A stretch of DNA of 64,000 nucleotides, taken from NCBI RefSeq assembly GCF_014203855.1, contig NZ_JACHJV010000001.1:7668879-7732878 (forward strand). The letters are read 5' to 3'. Shown here piece after piece: positions 50,191-57,971 of this stretch. The number at the start of each line of letters is the position of its first letter. Position 1 is the first letter of the stretch. A program made the position numbers and the translations under genes. The DNA is from Kitasatospora kifunensis. Lineage in GTDB: Bacteria; Actinomycetota; Actinomycetes; Streptomycetales; Streptomycetaceae. Under the pieces are notes generated by a model. That model ran no database searches. It was not told where the DNA came from and saw only the letters and a list, made by a program, of their open reading frames with translations.

Positions 50191-50233
50191 CCGCGCTCAA
50201 GTAACGGCGCTGAAGTAACGGCGCTGACGTAGC
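50178..50233 (+). repeat. 4 x 14-bp tandem repeat spanning the SGNH gene's stop
   Basis: GGCGCTGAAGTAGC (50178-50191, with the TAG stop) repeats at 50192, 50206 and 50220, plus a drifted fifth copy. Every unit keeps a GTAG or GTAA. Confidence 0.9.
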
Positions 50234-50315
50234 GGCGGCTCCGGTAGCCGATACGGTCGAACCCGTCGCATGGCCGCCACGAGAGAGCTCGTGGCGGCCA
50301 TCGGGCTTGCTGCGC

Positions 50316-50687
50316 TCAGCTGTACCAGGAGCGGATGGCCTGCGCGCTCTCCCGTACGTCCGCGTGACCGTCGCGGATCCGGGTCGCGAGTTCCACGGCC
50401 TGGGTCGGCCGGGCGGTGACGATCATGCCGGAGGCGCTGAGGTAGGCGGCGGCGACCACCGCCGCGAAGTGCTCGTTGCCGAAGGCCAGCGGGGGGACCC
50501 GGACCAGCTGGTGCATGAGGGCGGCCGCGCGCTGGTGGACGCCCCCGTACACCGGTACCTCCATGACCTCGTCGACGTGCCGGGCCACGGCCGCGGCCAG
50601 CGATCCGTAGTCGGTGATGTCCGGATCACCGGGCAGGAACTGGTCGGCGATGTCGAGCAGCCAGGCCCGGTCGACGCGCAGGATCAC
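50316..50687 (-). CDS. Fic/Doc-like toxin with degenerate active site
   Basis: 123 residues from GTG 50687, overlapping the antitoxin stop. Doc-type layout: LLDIADQFLPGDPDITDYGS, AAALMHQLVRVPPLAFGNEH, FAAVVAAAYLSASG. The Fic motif H-P-F/L-x-D-G-N-K-R becomes P-P-L-A-F-G-N-E-H: catalytic His, Asp and Lys/Arg are all changed. It is unlikely to AMPylate or phosphorylate EF-Tu in the standard way. This variant is common in streptomycetes and may have another role. Confidence 0.75.
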   Translation of the reverse strand: MILRVDRAWLLDIADQFLPGDPDITDYGSLAAAVARHVDEVMEVPVYGGVHQRAAALMHQLVRVPPLAFGNEHFAAVVAAAYLSASGMIVTARPTQAVELATRIRDGHADVRESAQAIRSWYS

Positions 50688-50926
50688 GCCGCGCTCGCCG
50701 CCGCGCCGCGTCCGCCGGCCGGATGGGGGCCGAACTCCGCCTCGAACGCGGGACCCCAGGCCTGGGCGAAGTGCGCGGCCGCGGTGAGGAAGCGTTCCCG
50801 CCGCTCGTCGGCCTCCTCGGCGAGAACCTTGCGCGCGTAGTCCGGCAGGCTCATCCCCGCGGCCTCGGCACGCTGCTCGAGCGCCTCGTGCGCCGCGTCG
50901 TCGAGACGTACGTTCAGCTGCTTCAT
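50684..50926 (-). CDS. Ribbon-helix-helix antitoxin-like protein
   Basis: 80 residues from ATG 50926. MKQLNVRLDDAAHEALEQRA then MSLPDYARKVL is an Arc/MetJ ribbon-helix-helix DNA-binding N-terminus; the C-terminal tail FAQAWGPAFEAEFG probably wraps the Fic partner. The longer start at 50974 has no ribosome-binding site. It likely autoregulates the pair. Confidence 0.8.
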   Translation of the reverse strand: MKQLNVRLDDAAHEALEQRAEAAGMSLPDYARKVLAEEADERRERFLTAAAHFAQAWGPAFEAEFGPHPAGGRGAAASAA

Positions 50927-50949
50927 GCCAGCAGCGTAGCCAGCCGTAC

Positions 50950-50959
50950 GTAGCGCTAC
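50950..50959. promoter_or_regulatory. Perfect 10-bp palindrome upstream of the antitoxin
   Basis: GTAGCGCTAC, 24 bp before the antitoxin ATG. RHH proteins bind short palindromes; candidate autoregulatory site. Confidence 0.4.
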
Positions 50960-50977
50960 AACCAGTCGCGCCACAGC

Positions 50978-51046
50978 CAGCTCCGCCCACCGGCTTGAAG
51001 CAGCCCCGCCCGCCGGCTTGAACCAGCTGCACCCGCCGGCTTACGA
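50978..51046. repeat. 3 x 23-bp tandem repeat
   Basis: Units 50978-51000, 51001-51023 and 51024-51046, built on CAGC-N5-CCGCCGGCTTGAA, lie between the antitoxin gene and the epimerase start. Confidence 0.85.
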
Positions 51047-51107
51047 AACGCTGACGGCGCCTGGTCGTGCGCGGGCCACGGGCGCCTGCGGGGATAGCGT
51101 CGCGGGC

Positions 51108-52163
51108 ATGGAGATTCTGGTCACCGGCGGCGCCGGTTTCATCGGTTCGGCGGTCGTGCGGGCTTTGGCCGCGGCAGGGCACGGGGTGCGGGTGCTGGAC
51201 GCCCTGCTACCGGCGGTCCACCCCTCGGGGCGGGCGCCGCAACTGCCTGCCCAGGTCGCGTTCCGGCACGGTGACGTGCGGGACGCCGCGCTGCTGGAGC
51301 AGGCGTTGGAGGGCGTGGACGTGGTGTGTCACCAGGCCGCGATGGTGGGTCTGGGGCTGGACCTGGACGACGCTCCCGAGTACGTGGGCTGCAACGACCT
51401 GGGGACCGCCGTGCTGCTCGCGGCGATGAACCGCACCGGCGTACGAGCACTGGTCCTGGCCGGGTCCATGGTCGTGTACGGGGAGGGTCGCTACCGTTGC
51501 CCGGAACACGGCGAGGTCGCCCCCGGCCCGCGTCGTCCGGCCGATCTGGACGCGGGCCGGTTCGAGCCGCCCTGCCCGCGGTGCGGCGCCGCACTGCTGC
51601 CCGGGCTGGTGGACGAGCAGGCGCCCGGCGATCCGCGCAACGTCTACGCCGCGACCAAGCTGGCCCAGGAACACCTGGCCTCCGCCTGGGCCCGGTCCTG
51701 TCAGGGACGGGTTCTGACGCTGCGTTACCACAACGTCTACGGTCCCGGGATGCCGCGCGACACCCCGTACGCCGGGGTGGCCTCGCTGTTCCGCTCGGCG
51801 CTGGCCCGGGGTGAGGCTCCCCGGGTCTTCGAAGACGGGCGGCAGCGCAGGGACTTCGTCCACGTGGCCGATGTGGCGGCGGCCAACCTGGCCGCGCTGC
51901 ACGCCCTCGCCGCCCGCCCGCCCGGCAGCGCGCGGGCGTACAACGTGGGCAGCGGCACCGTGCACACGGTGGGCGAGATGGCCGCCGAGCTGGCGGCGGC
52001 CTATGGCGGCCCGCCCGCGGTGGTCACCGGCGAGTACCGGCTCGGCGATGTCCGACACATCACCGCCGACTCGACTCGGCTGCGCACCGAGCTGGACTGG
52101 CGGCCCAAGGTCTCCTTCCGCGAGGGCATGGCGCAGTTCGCCCAGGCGCCGCTGCGGGTCTGA
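51108..52163 (+). CDS. NAD-dependent epimerase/dehydratase with metal-knuckle insert
   Basis: 351 residues from ATG 51108. Extended SDR: TGGAGFIGSA nucleotide loop, catalytic YAATK, RYHNVYGPGMPRDTPYAG sugar-nucleotide end. Unusual insert about 125-170: RCPEHGEV then PPCPRCGAALLPG, a Cys/His pair plus a C-P-x-C pair that could bind zinc. The insert occurs in a subset of nucleotide-sugar epimerases. It opens a glycoconjugate-like locus with a GT2-DUF2064 protein and a methyltransferase. Confidence 0.85.
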   Translation: MEILVTGGAGFIGSAVVRALAAAGHGVRVLDALLPAVHPSGRAPQLPAQVAFRHGDVRDAALLEQALEGVDVVCHQAAMVGLGLDLDDAPEYVGCNDLGTAVLLAAMNRTGVRALVLAGSMVVYGEGRYRCPEHGEVAPGPRRPADLDAGRFEPPCPRCGAALLPGLVDEQAPGDPRNVYAATKLAQEHLASAWARSCQGRVLTLRYHNVYGPGMPRDTPYAGVASLFRSALARGEAPRVFEDGRQRRDFVHVADVAAANLAALHALAARPPGSARAYNVGSGTVHTVGEMAAELAAAYGGPPAVVTGEYRLGDVRHITADSTRLRTELDWRPKVSFREGMAQFAQAPLRV

Positions 52164-52166
52164 CGC

Positions 52167-52436
52167 TCAGCGGGGAGCGAGGAGTTCGCACAGATCGTCT
52201 GCCACGCCGGTCAGTTGCTCGATCCCGGCGCGCAGGCGCAGTACGTGATCCGCCGCCCCCTCGGTGTCGCCGGTTGCCAGCGTCGTTGCCACGGCGAGCA
52301 GTTCGCAGAGCGGGGCGTGCAGGTCGTGCGAGATCCAGGCGAGCAGTTCACGGCGGGCCTGCGCCTGGGCCTGCGCCTGGGTCTGCTCCTGGCTGCGGTG
52401 GGCGGGTCGCACCGCGATGGTGGGGGTATTTGTCAC
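52167..52436 (-). pseudogene. HisKA-only fragment of a sensor kinase
   Basis: About 89 residues from GTG 52436; no ribosome-binding site. Contains the H-box ELLAWISHDLHAPLCELLAV and a second helix, that is, a dimerisation domain with its phospho-accepting His, then stops before any ATPase domain. A Q-A repeat (QAQAQAQA) precedes it. Remnant kinase or a free phosphotransfer module. Confidence 0.55.
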
Positions 52437-52624
52437 GCGTATGACGATAGGAGCCCGGCTGCCGCCGAACGCCTCACACACGGTGTCCGTTGGAGTTCCG
52501 TAAGATCCGCCGAATGGCTCAACCAGCCCCAGGCGCCTGGGGCTCCACGGAGACTGCACGGGGGCTGCACGTACGACTTCCGTAAGGAGTCGTTGCCGCC
52601 GTCGACCGCCCCGGCGCCGTTAGC

Positions 52625-53968
52625 GTGGCCAGGGTGACCATTTCTTCCCCATGCTCCGTCGACGTCGTGCTGCCCTGCCTGGATGAGGCCCTGGCACTTC
52701 CCTGGGTGCTCGGCCGGATCCCCCCGGGATGGCGGGCGATCGTCGTGGACAACGGCTCCCGGGACGGATCCGCCGAGCTGGCCCGCTCGCTGGGCGCGAC
52801 CGTCGTTGCGGAACCCAGGCGCGGCTTCGGCGCCGCCTGCCACGCGGGGCTGTCGACGGCCACCGCCGAGCTGGTCTGCTTCCTGGACTGCGACGGCTCG
52901 CTCGATCCCGCTCAACTCCCTCGGGTGGTAGGGCCGGTGGCGGACGGCACGGCGGATCTCGTGCTCGGCCGCCGCCGTCCCGTCACCGCCGGAGCCTGGC
53001 CGGCGCACGCGCGGTTCGCCAACGCCGTGCTGGCCCGCCGGTTGCGGGCGCGCACCGGGGCGCCGTTGCACGACCTCGGGCCGATGCGGGCCGCCCGCCG
53101 CGAGCGGCTGCTCGCCCTCGGGCTGGGGGACCGGCGCTCGGGCTACCCGCTGGAGATGGTCCTGGCCGCCTCGGCGGCGGGGATGCGGATCACCGAGACG
53201 CCCGTCGACTACCTGCCGCGCGCCGGGCGTTCCAAGGTCACCGGCACCGTGCGCGGCACCCGCCAGGCCGTGCGGGACATGCGGGCGGTGCTCGCCGCGC
53301 CCGCGCCGACCCTGCTGGTGATCGCCAAGGCACCGGTGCCAGGCCGGGTGAAGACACGGCTGACGCCCCCCTGGACGCCGCAACAGGCCGCCGTCCTGGC
53401 CCAGGCGGCGCTCACCGACACGCTGGAGACGCTGACCACCGTCCCCGCAGGGCGCCGGCTGCTGGTACTGGACGGTGAGCCGGGCGCCTGGCTGCCGCCC
53501 GGGTGGCAGGTGGTGCCGCAGGCCTGCGGCGGGCTGGACGAACGCCTGGCGGCGGCCTTCGCGCAGGCCGCGCGCCTGGCCCCCACCGCACCCGCGCTGC
53601 TGGTCGGGATGGACACCCCGCAGCTGACCGCGCCGATGCTGGCCGAGCCGCTCGCTGCCGTGCGCCGCGCCGGGGTGGACGCCTGGTACGGGCCGGCGAC
53701 CGACGGCGGCTTCTGGGCCCTCGGGCTGGCCCGGCCCACCGCGCAGCTGGCCCGGCGCCTGCTGCTGGGGGTGCCGATGTCGAGCGCCGACACGGGCGCA
53801 ACCCTGCTCGGCCGCCTGGCCGAGGCCGGCCTGACGGTCGCTCACCTGCCTGCGCTCACCGACGTGGACACCGCTCGCGACGCCCGCGAGGTGGCGTCGG
53901 CCGTACCGCACGGCCGCTTCGCCGCCTGCCTGCACGCACTCGACCGCACCCCGGAGGTGGCCGGATGA
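52625..53968 (+). CDS. GT2-DUF2064 (TIGR04282) fusion glycosyltransferase
   Basis: 447 residues (GTG 52625; GTG 52634 equally possible). N-terminal family 2 domain about 5-225: DVVLPCLDEALALPWVLGRI, VVDNGSRDGSAELARSLGAT, FLDCDGSLDP (acidic donor site), YPLEMVLAAS. C-terminal DUF2064 domain about 225-440: LLVIAKAPVPGRVKTRL, VGMDTPQLT, GPATDGGFWALGL. Two GT-A domains in one chain. TIGR04282 is named from arsenosugar pathways, but no arsenic genes are here. Confidence 0.9.
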   Translation: MARVTISSPCSVDVVLPCLDEALALPWVLGRIPPGWRAIVVDNGSRDGSAELARSLGATVVAEPRRGFGAACHAGLSTATAELVCFLDCDGSLDPAQLPRVVGPVADGTADLVLGRRRPVTAGAWPAHARFANAVLARRLRARTGAPLHDLGPMRAARRERLLALGLGDRRSGYPLEMVLAASAAGMRITETPVDYLPRAGRSKVTGTVRGTRQAVRDMRAVLAAPAPTLLVIAKAPVPGRVKTRLTPPWTPQQAAVLAQAALTDTLETLTTVPAGRRLLVLDGEPGAWLPPGWQVVPQACGGLDERLAAAFAQAARLAPTAPALLVGMDTPQLTAPMLAEPLAAVRRAGVDAWYGPATDGGFWALGLARPTAQLARRLLLGVPMSSADTGATLLGRLAEAGLTVAHLPALTDVDTARDAREVASAVPHGRFAACLHALDRTPEVAG

Positions 53969-54648
53969 CCCGCACCGCCGCCTGGGTCGACGACCCGTTC
54001 GCCGAAGCCGTGCGCACCGGACGCGGACCGCTGTGGCTGCGCCGCGGCGACGGGGTGCGCAGCCGGCTCGACATCGAGCGCTGGTGCGCACCCGCGGCCG
54101 GCGCCGACCACGGTCTGCTGCTGCGCTGCGTACGCCTGGCCGCGCCGGTGCTGGACCTGGGCTGCGGGCCCGGTCGCCTGGTGGCCGCGCTGCTGGCCCT
54201 CGGGGTGCCGGCGCTCGGCATCGACATCACGGGCGCGGCCGTCGCGCGCACCCGCGGGCTCGGCGGTGCGGCGCTCTCCCGCTCGGTGTTCGACCGGCTG
54301 CCCGCCGAAGGCCGTTGGGGCGGTGCGCTGTTGGCCGACGGCAACGTGGGCATCGGCGGCGACCCGGACGCCCTGCTGCGGCGCGGTGCCGAACTGCTCG
54401 CCACCGGCGGGCTGCTGCTGGTCGAGGTGGAGCCGCAGGAGATCGACCAGCGCTGCACGGCCCGGGTCGAGGGTCCCGACGGCCGCATCGGACCGCCGTT
54501 CGCCTGGGCTCGCCTGGGCGCGGAGGCCACCGCCCGGCGGGCCCGGGCGGCCGGGCTCGCCGAGGCGGAGCTCTGGACCTCGCACGGCCGCCGCTTCGTT
54601 GCCCTGCGCAAGGTCAGCAAGGTCGGCAAGGTTCACCCGATTGGGTGA
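53965..54648 (+). CDS. Class I SAM-dependent methyltransferase
   Basis: 227 residues; ATG 53965 overlaps the previous stop (ATGA). Motif I VLDLGCGPGRLVAALLALGV, then GIDIT, LLADGNVGIGGDP and LLVEVEPQ. No substrate motif. Three K-V-x repeats near the C-terminus (KVSKVGKV) come from a 9-bp coding repeat. Co-translated with the GT2-DUF2064 gene, so probably modifies the same product. Confidence 0.9.
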   Translation: MTRTAAWVDDPFAEAVRTGRGPLWLRRGDGVRSRLDIERWCAPAAGADHGLLLRCVRLAAPVLDLGCGPGRLVAALLALGVPALGIDITGAAVARTRGLGGAALSRSVFDRLPAEGRWGGALLADGNVGIGGDPDALLRRGAELLATGGLLLVEVEPQEIDQRCTARVEGPDGRIGPPFAWARLGAEATARRARAAGLAEAELWTSHGRRFVALRKVSKVGKVHPIG

Positions 54649-54677
54649 GGGCATGGACCGGCACGCGAGTTGACCGA

Positions 54678-54709
54678 CCGGTGGCGCTCGCTCAGTCGAG
54701 CGCCACCGG
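54678..54709. terminator. Bidirectional terminator hairpin
   Basis: CCGGTGGCGCTCG (54678-54690) and CGAGCGCCACCGG (54697-54709), a perfect 13-bp stem; the GT87-like gene's stop is in the loop. Convergent genes on both sides. Confidence 0.88.
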
Positions 54710-56143
54710 CTCGACCACCGGCGGGTCGCCGGCCCGCTGGCCGGCCTGCTCGCCGACCCGCTCGCCGAGCCGCGCGGCGACCCGTCGACGGCGTACCAGC
54801 GCGCCGGTGAGCACGCAGAGCAGCGCCATGCCGTAGGCCTTCTGCTGGACCTCGTCGCCGCCCAGCAGATAGAGGACCTGGCCGGCGGCCGGCACGGCCA
54901 GCCACTCCCAGCGCCCGTCGAGCGCTACCAGCGCCACCACCAGCAGCCCGTACCAGGGATAGCTCGGCGTGACCACCAGCAGCGCCGTCCCGGTGACCAG
55001 CAGCGCGCCGCCCCACGGCCGGGCCGGATCCCCGCGCCACAGCACTCGCAGCACGACGGCGCCGAGCAGCAGGGCCGCCGCCCAGGGCACGAGCGGATCG
55101 GGTAGGACGAGCCGCAGCAGCCCGAAGCGGTCGATGTGACCCTGGTCGTAGCCCTCCTCCTGGAGGTAGCCCGGCAGGAAGCCCAGTACCCCGGCGCCGG
55201 AGACGGCGACGTAGGGCAGGTAGGCGAGGGCGAAGGCGGCGACCGCCGCGCCGAGCACGGTGAGCGCGTGCCGCAGCTCGCGCCTGTTCGGTCGGCGGCC
55301 CGGGAAGCCCGCCAGTGCTCCGGACAGTGCGCCGGGCAGGGCCAGCGCCGGCAGCAACTTGGTGGCCACGGCCGCGCCGAGCAGGGCGCCCCCCAGCCGG
55401 GCACGCCGTCGCGCCGCGTACCCCAGGCCCGCGACCATCAGCAAGGCGCCGAGTGTGTCGATGTGCGCGTCGTTCACCGACCACACGGTGACCCCGGGGC
55501 ACCAGCCCCACAGGGCCGCCCGTCGCCGGTCTTGCCCCACCAGGAGCAGGACACCGGTGGTGGCCACCGCCAGCAGCGCGCCGCCCGCCTGCACCCCGCG
55601 CACGCCCCGACCGAAGGGGTGCACGGCCAGGAACCACGCCTCGGCGACCGGCGGGTAAATGGTGTGCACGGCAGGCCGGTTGATGAGGGTGCAGTCACCG
55701 GCCGCGGTACGCCGCTCGTCCCACTGCACGCAGGTGCCACCGGTCGGGAACAGGTCCGGCTCGCGCAGGCGGGCCAGGGCCGGATCATCGGGTGCGTACC
55801 GGTAGGGCGAGATACCGGCCGCCTGCACCCGGCCGTCCCACACGTAGCGGTAGGCGTCGTCGCTGGTGCGCGGCGGCGTGAGCAGGCCCACTGCGGCGAC
55901 GGCGAGGCTGCCCAGCAGGACGAGCGGGACGACCTGGCGCTCCGGCACTCGCCGCAACAGCAGGACGGCGAGGGCGAACAGCGCGGCGTCGAGCCCGTAC
56001 CAGGCGTAGAGCGGCTGGTGGTGGGCGAGCGCGTTGCCGCCGGTGACCGTTCCGCAGAGGGCGGCCAGCAGGGCGGTGAGCGCGAGGGCGCAGGGCAGGA
56101 CGGTTCGGGTGGCGGCGCGGGGCAGGACGGTTCGGGTGAGCAC
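54692..56143 (-). CDS. GT87-like polytopic glycosyltransferase
   Basis: 483 residues from GTG 56143 (GGGTGG upstream). About 11-12 transmembrane helices. A periplasm-facing loop near residues 95-135 has RTSDDAYRYVWDGRVQAAGI, with the acidic pair of polyprenol-phosphate-mannose-using GT-C enzymes, then YRYAPDDPAL. Related to GT87 mannosyltransferases (DUF2029). It probably adds a sugar to a lipid-linked or surface acceptor. Opposite strand to the epimerase operon but in the same locus. Confidence 0.85.
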   Translation of the reverse strand: MLTRTVLPRAATRTVLPCALALTALLAALCGTVTGGNALAHHQPLYAWYGLDAALFALAVLLLRRVPERQVVPLVLLGSLAVAAVGLLTPPRTSDDAYRYVWDGRVQAAGISPYRYAPDDPALARLREPDLFPTGGTCVQWDERRTAAGDCTLINRPAVHTIYPPVAEAWFLAVHPFGRGVRGVQAGGALLAVATTGVLLLVGQDRRRAALWGWCPGVTVWSVNDAHIDTLGALLMVAGLGYAARRRARLGGALLGAAVATKLLPALALPGALSGALAGFPGRRPNRRELRHALTVLGAAVAAFALAYLPYVAVSGAGVLGFLPGYLQEEGYDQGHIDRFGLLRLVLPDPLVPWAAALLLGAVVLRVLWRGDPARPWGGALLVTGTALLVVTPSYPWYGLLVVALVALDGRWEWLAVPAAGQVLYLLGGDEVQQKAYGMALLCVLTGALVRRRRVAARLGERVGEQAGQRAGDPPVVEPVALD

Positions 56144-56211
56144 TCGCCCACCCTGCCACCGGGCGGTGGCCGCCGGTCGCGGCGACGTGGCGACGTTCGG
56201 ATTTCGTAAGC

Positions 56212-57432
56212 ATGTCACCACGCCACCGGGTGGCCCGCACGCGCTTCGATGGAGAGGTGAAAGCCAAGCCCTCCGGCGCCCGGCGCCGTTTCGACCTCCA
56301 ACTCCCTTCGCCGCCAAGCATCCTGCGCCGTGGTCCGTTCCGTGACGGCGCATTCCGCTCGCCGCTGCACGAACCGCGCACCACCGTCGTGCTCGGGCGG
56401 TGGCTGGGCGCGGCGATGCTGATCTGCTTCCTGACCGGTCTGTTCAGCCACCTGCTGCAGGATCCACCGCCCTGGCTGGCGGGATGGCTGCCGAGCCGCC
56501 CGGCTCAGGGGTACCGGGTCACCCAGGGCCTGCACGTGATCAGCGGCCTGGCGGCGATTCCGCTGCTCGGAGCGAAACTCTGGACGGTCTACCCACGGCT
56601 GTTCGAATGGCCGCCGGCCCGCAGCGTGCTGCACGCGCTGGAACGGCTCGGCATCGCGGTCCTGGTGGCGGCGACGCTGCTGGAGCTGTTCACCGGGCTG
56701 CTGAACACCCTCCAGTGGTACCCGTGGCCGTTCCCGTTCCGGCAGACCCACTTCTGGCTGGGCTGGCTGGCCGTCGGCGGTCTGCTGGTGCACGTCGCGG
56801 TGAAGGCGCCCCTGATCGCCCGGAATTGGTGGCGCTCGGGACCCGCTCTGGCACAGCGCCGCGCCTTCCTCGGCGCGGTGGGCGCCGCAGTCGGCGTCGT
56901 CACCCTCACCACGGCCGGGCAGAGCGTGCCCTGGCTGCGCCCGTTGGACCTGCTGGCACCGCGTCGCCCGGACGTCGGCCCGCAGCGACTGCCCGTCAAC
57001 CGCACCGCCGCCCAGGCCGGCACCCAGAGCACCCCGCCGGACTGGCAGCTGCGCGTGGACGGCCCCCGCCCGTACCGGCTGACCCTCGCCGAGCTCATGG
57101 AACTACCACAGCACGAAGCCGAGTTGCCGATCTCCTGCGTGGAGGGCTGGAGTGCCTCGGCGCGCTGGTCCGGGGTCCGGGTGGCCGACCTGCTGGCCCG
57201 CGCGGGTGCGCACGCCGGCTCCGCCGTCAAGGTCACCTCGCTGGAGGCGGCGGGGCCCTACCGGATCATGGAGATGCCCGCCCAGTACGCGAGCGATCCG
57301 CTGACCTTGCTGGCCCTGCGCGTCAACGGCGAGGTGCTGGACGCCGACCACGGCTTTCCGGCCCGGATCATCGCGCCCAACCGGCCAGGCGTGCTGCAGA
57401 CCAAGTGGGTCGCCCGACTGGAGGTGCTGTGA
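56212..57432 (+). CDS. Membrane-anchored molybdopterin oxidoreductase (SuoX-like)
   Basis: 406 residues (ATG 56212; GTG 56257 possible). Four or five N-terminal transmembrane helices (about 65-225) of the cytochrome b561-like kind with several His (HVISG, HALERLG, HFWLGWL, HVAVK). A C-terminal sulfite-oxidase-type Moco domain (about 275-405) follows, with the invariant Cys in LPISCVEGWSASARWSGV, GPYRIMEMP and HGFPARIIAPNRPG. An electron-transferring oxidoreductase at the membrane; substrate unknown. Confidence 0.9.
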   Translation: MSPRHRVARTRFDGEVKAKPSGARRRFDLQLPSPPSILRRGPFRDGAFRSPLHEPRTTVVLGRWLGAAMLICFLTGLFSHLLQDPPPWLAGWLPSRPAQGYRVTQGLHVISGLAAIPLLGAKLWTVYPRLFEWPPARSVLHALERLGIAVLVAATLLELFTGLLNTLQWYPWPFPFRQTHFWLGWLAVGGLLVHVAVKAPLIARNWWRSGPALAQRRAFLGAVGAAVGVVTLTTAGQSVPWLRPLDLLAPRRPDVGPQRLPVNRTAAQAGTQSTPPDWQLRVDGPRPYRLTLAELMELPQHEAELPISCVEGWSASARWSGVRVADLLARAGAHAGSAVKVTSLEAAGPYRIMEMPAQYASDPLTLLALRVNGEVLDADHGFPARIIAPNRPGVLQTKWVARLEVL

Positions 57433-57971
57433 TGGCCGCTCTGCTGCGTGGCGCTGTCCTTCTGGGCGGCCTGGTCCTGATGGGGTACGGCCTCTACGGG
57501 ATGCTCGGCGACCCGTTCATCACCGATCCCGTGAGCGTGTTGGTCTGGGGCGCGTGGGCGCTGGTGCTGCACGACGGGTGGTGGGTGCCGCTGCTCTGCC
57601 TGGCAGGCCGGTACGCCGTGCGCGGGCCGGTGTTGCGCGGGTGGCTCATCGTCGCGGCCGCCGTCACCGCCGTCGGGTTGCCGGCCGTCCTGCGGACCGG
57701 TGACGACAACGGTAACCCCTCCGTGCTGCCGCTGCCGTACCTGCGGAACCTGCTGCTGGTACTGGCGGCCACCGCCGGGCTCGCGCTGCTCCTCGCGCTG
57801 GCCCGACGGTGGCGGGGCATGGGTGGCGGTGCCGGCCCGCACCTCAGGGAAGTCGCGGGCGGGATCAGTGCTCGGGCACGGCGCTGGGCACGCTGGGCAG
57901 GTGGCCGGGCACGTCCTCAAGGCCGGTCGTCAGGCCGTCCAGGGCACGGGCGCAGAGGCAGTCACGGGTGA
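57432..57971 (+). CDS. Small membrane protein coupled to the molybdoenzyme
   Basis: 179 residues; ATG 57432 overlaps the previous stop (TGATG). Four transmembrane helices in the first 125 residues (VLLGGLVLMGYGLYGML, LIVAAAVTAVGLPAVL and others), then an Arg/Gly-rich tail of about 50 residues that overlaps the convergent MTA phosphorylase gene by 107 bp. The tail may be a chance extension. Probably a partner subunit of the oxidoreductase. Confidence 0.65.
   Translation: MAALLRGAVLLGGLVLMGYGLYGMLGDPFITDPVSVLVWGAWALVLHDGWWVPLLCLAGRYAVRGPVLRGWLIVAAAVTAVGLPAVLRTGDDNGNPSVLPLPYLRNLLLVLAATAGLALLLALARRWRGMGGGAGPHLREVAGGISARARRWARWAGGRARPQGRSSGRPGHGRRGSHG

Noticed and set aside
57865..57971. Frameshift in the membrane-protein gene because of its overlap with mtnP
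   Set aside because: Both frames read normally; a 3' overlap of convergent genes with a run-on tail explains it without an error.
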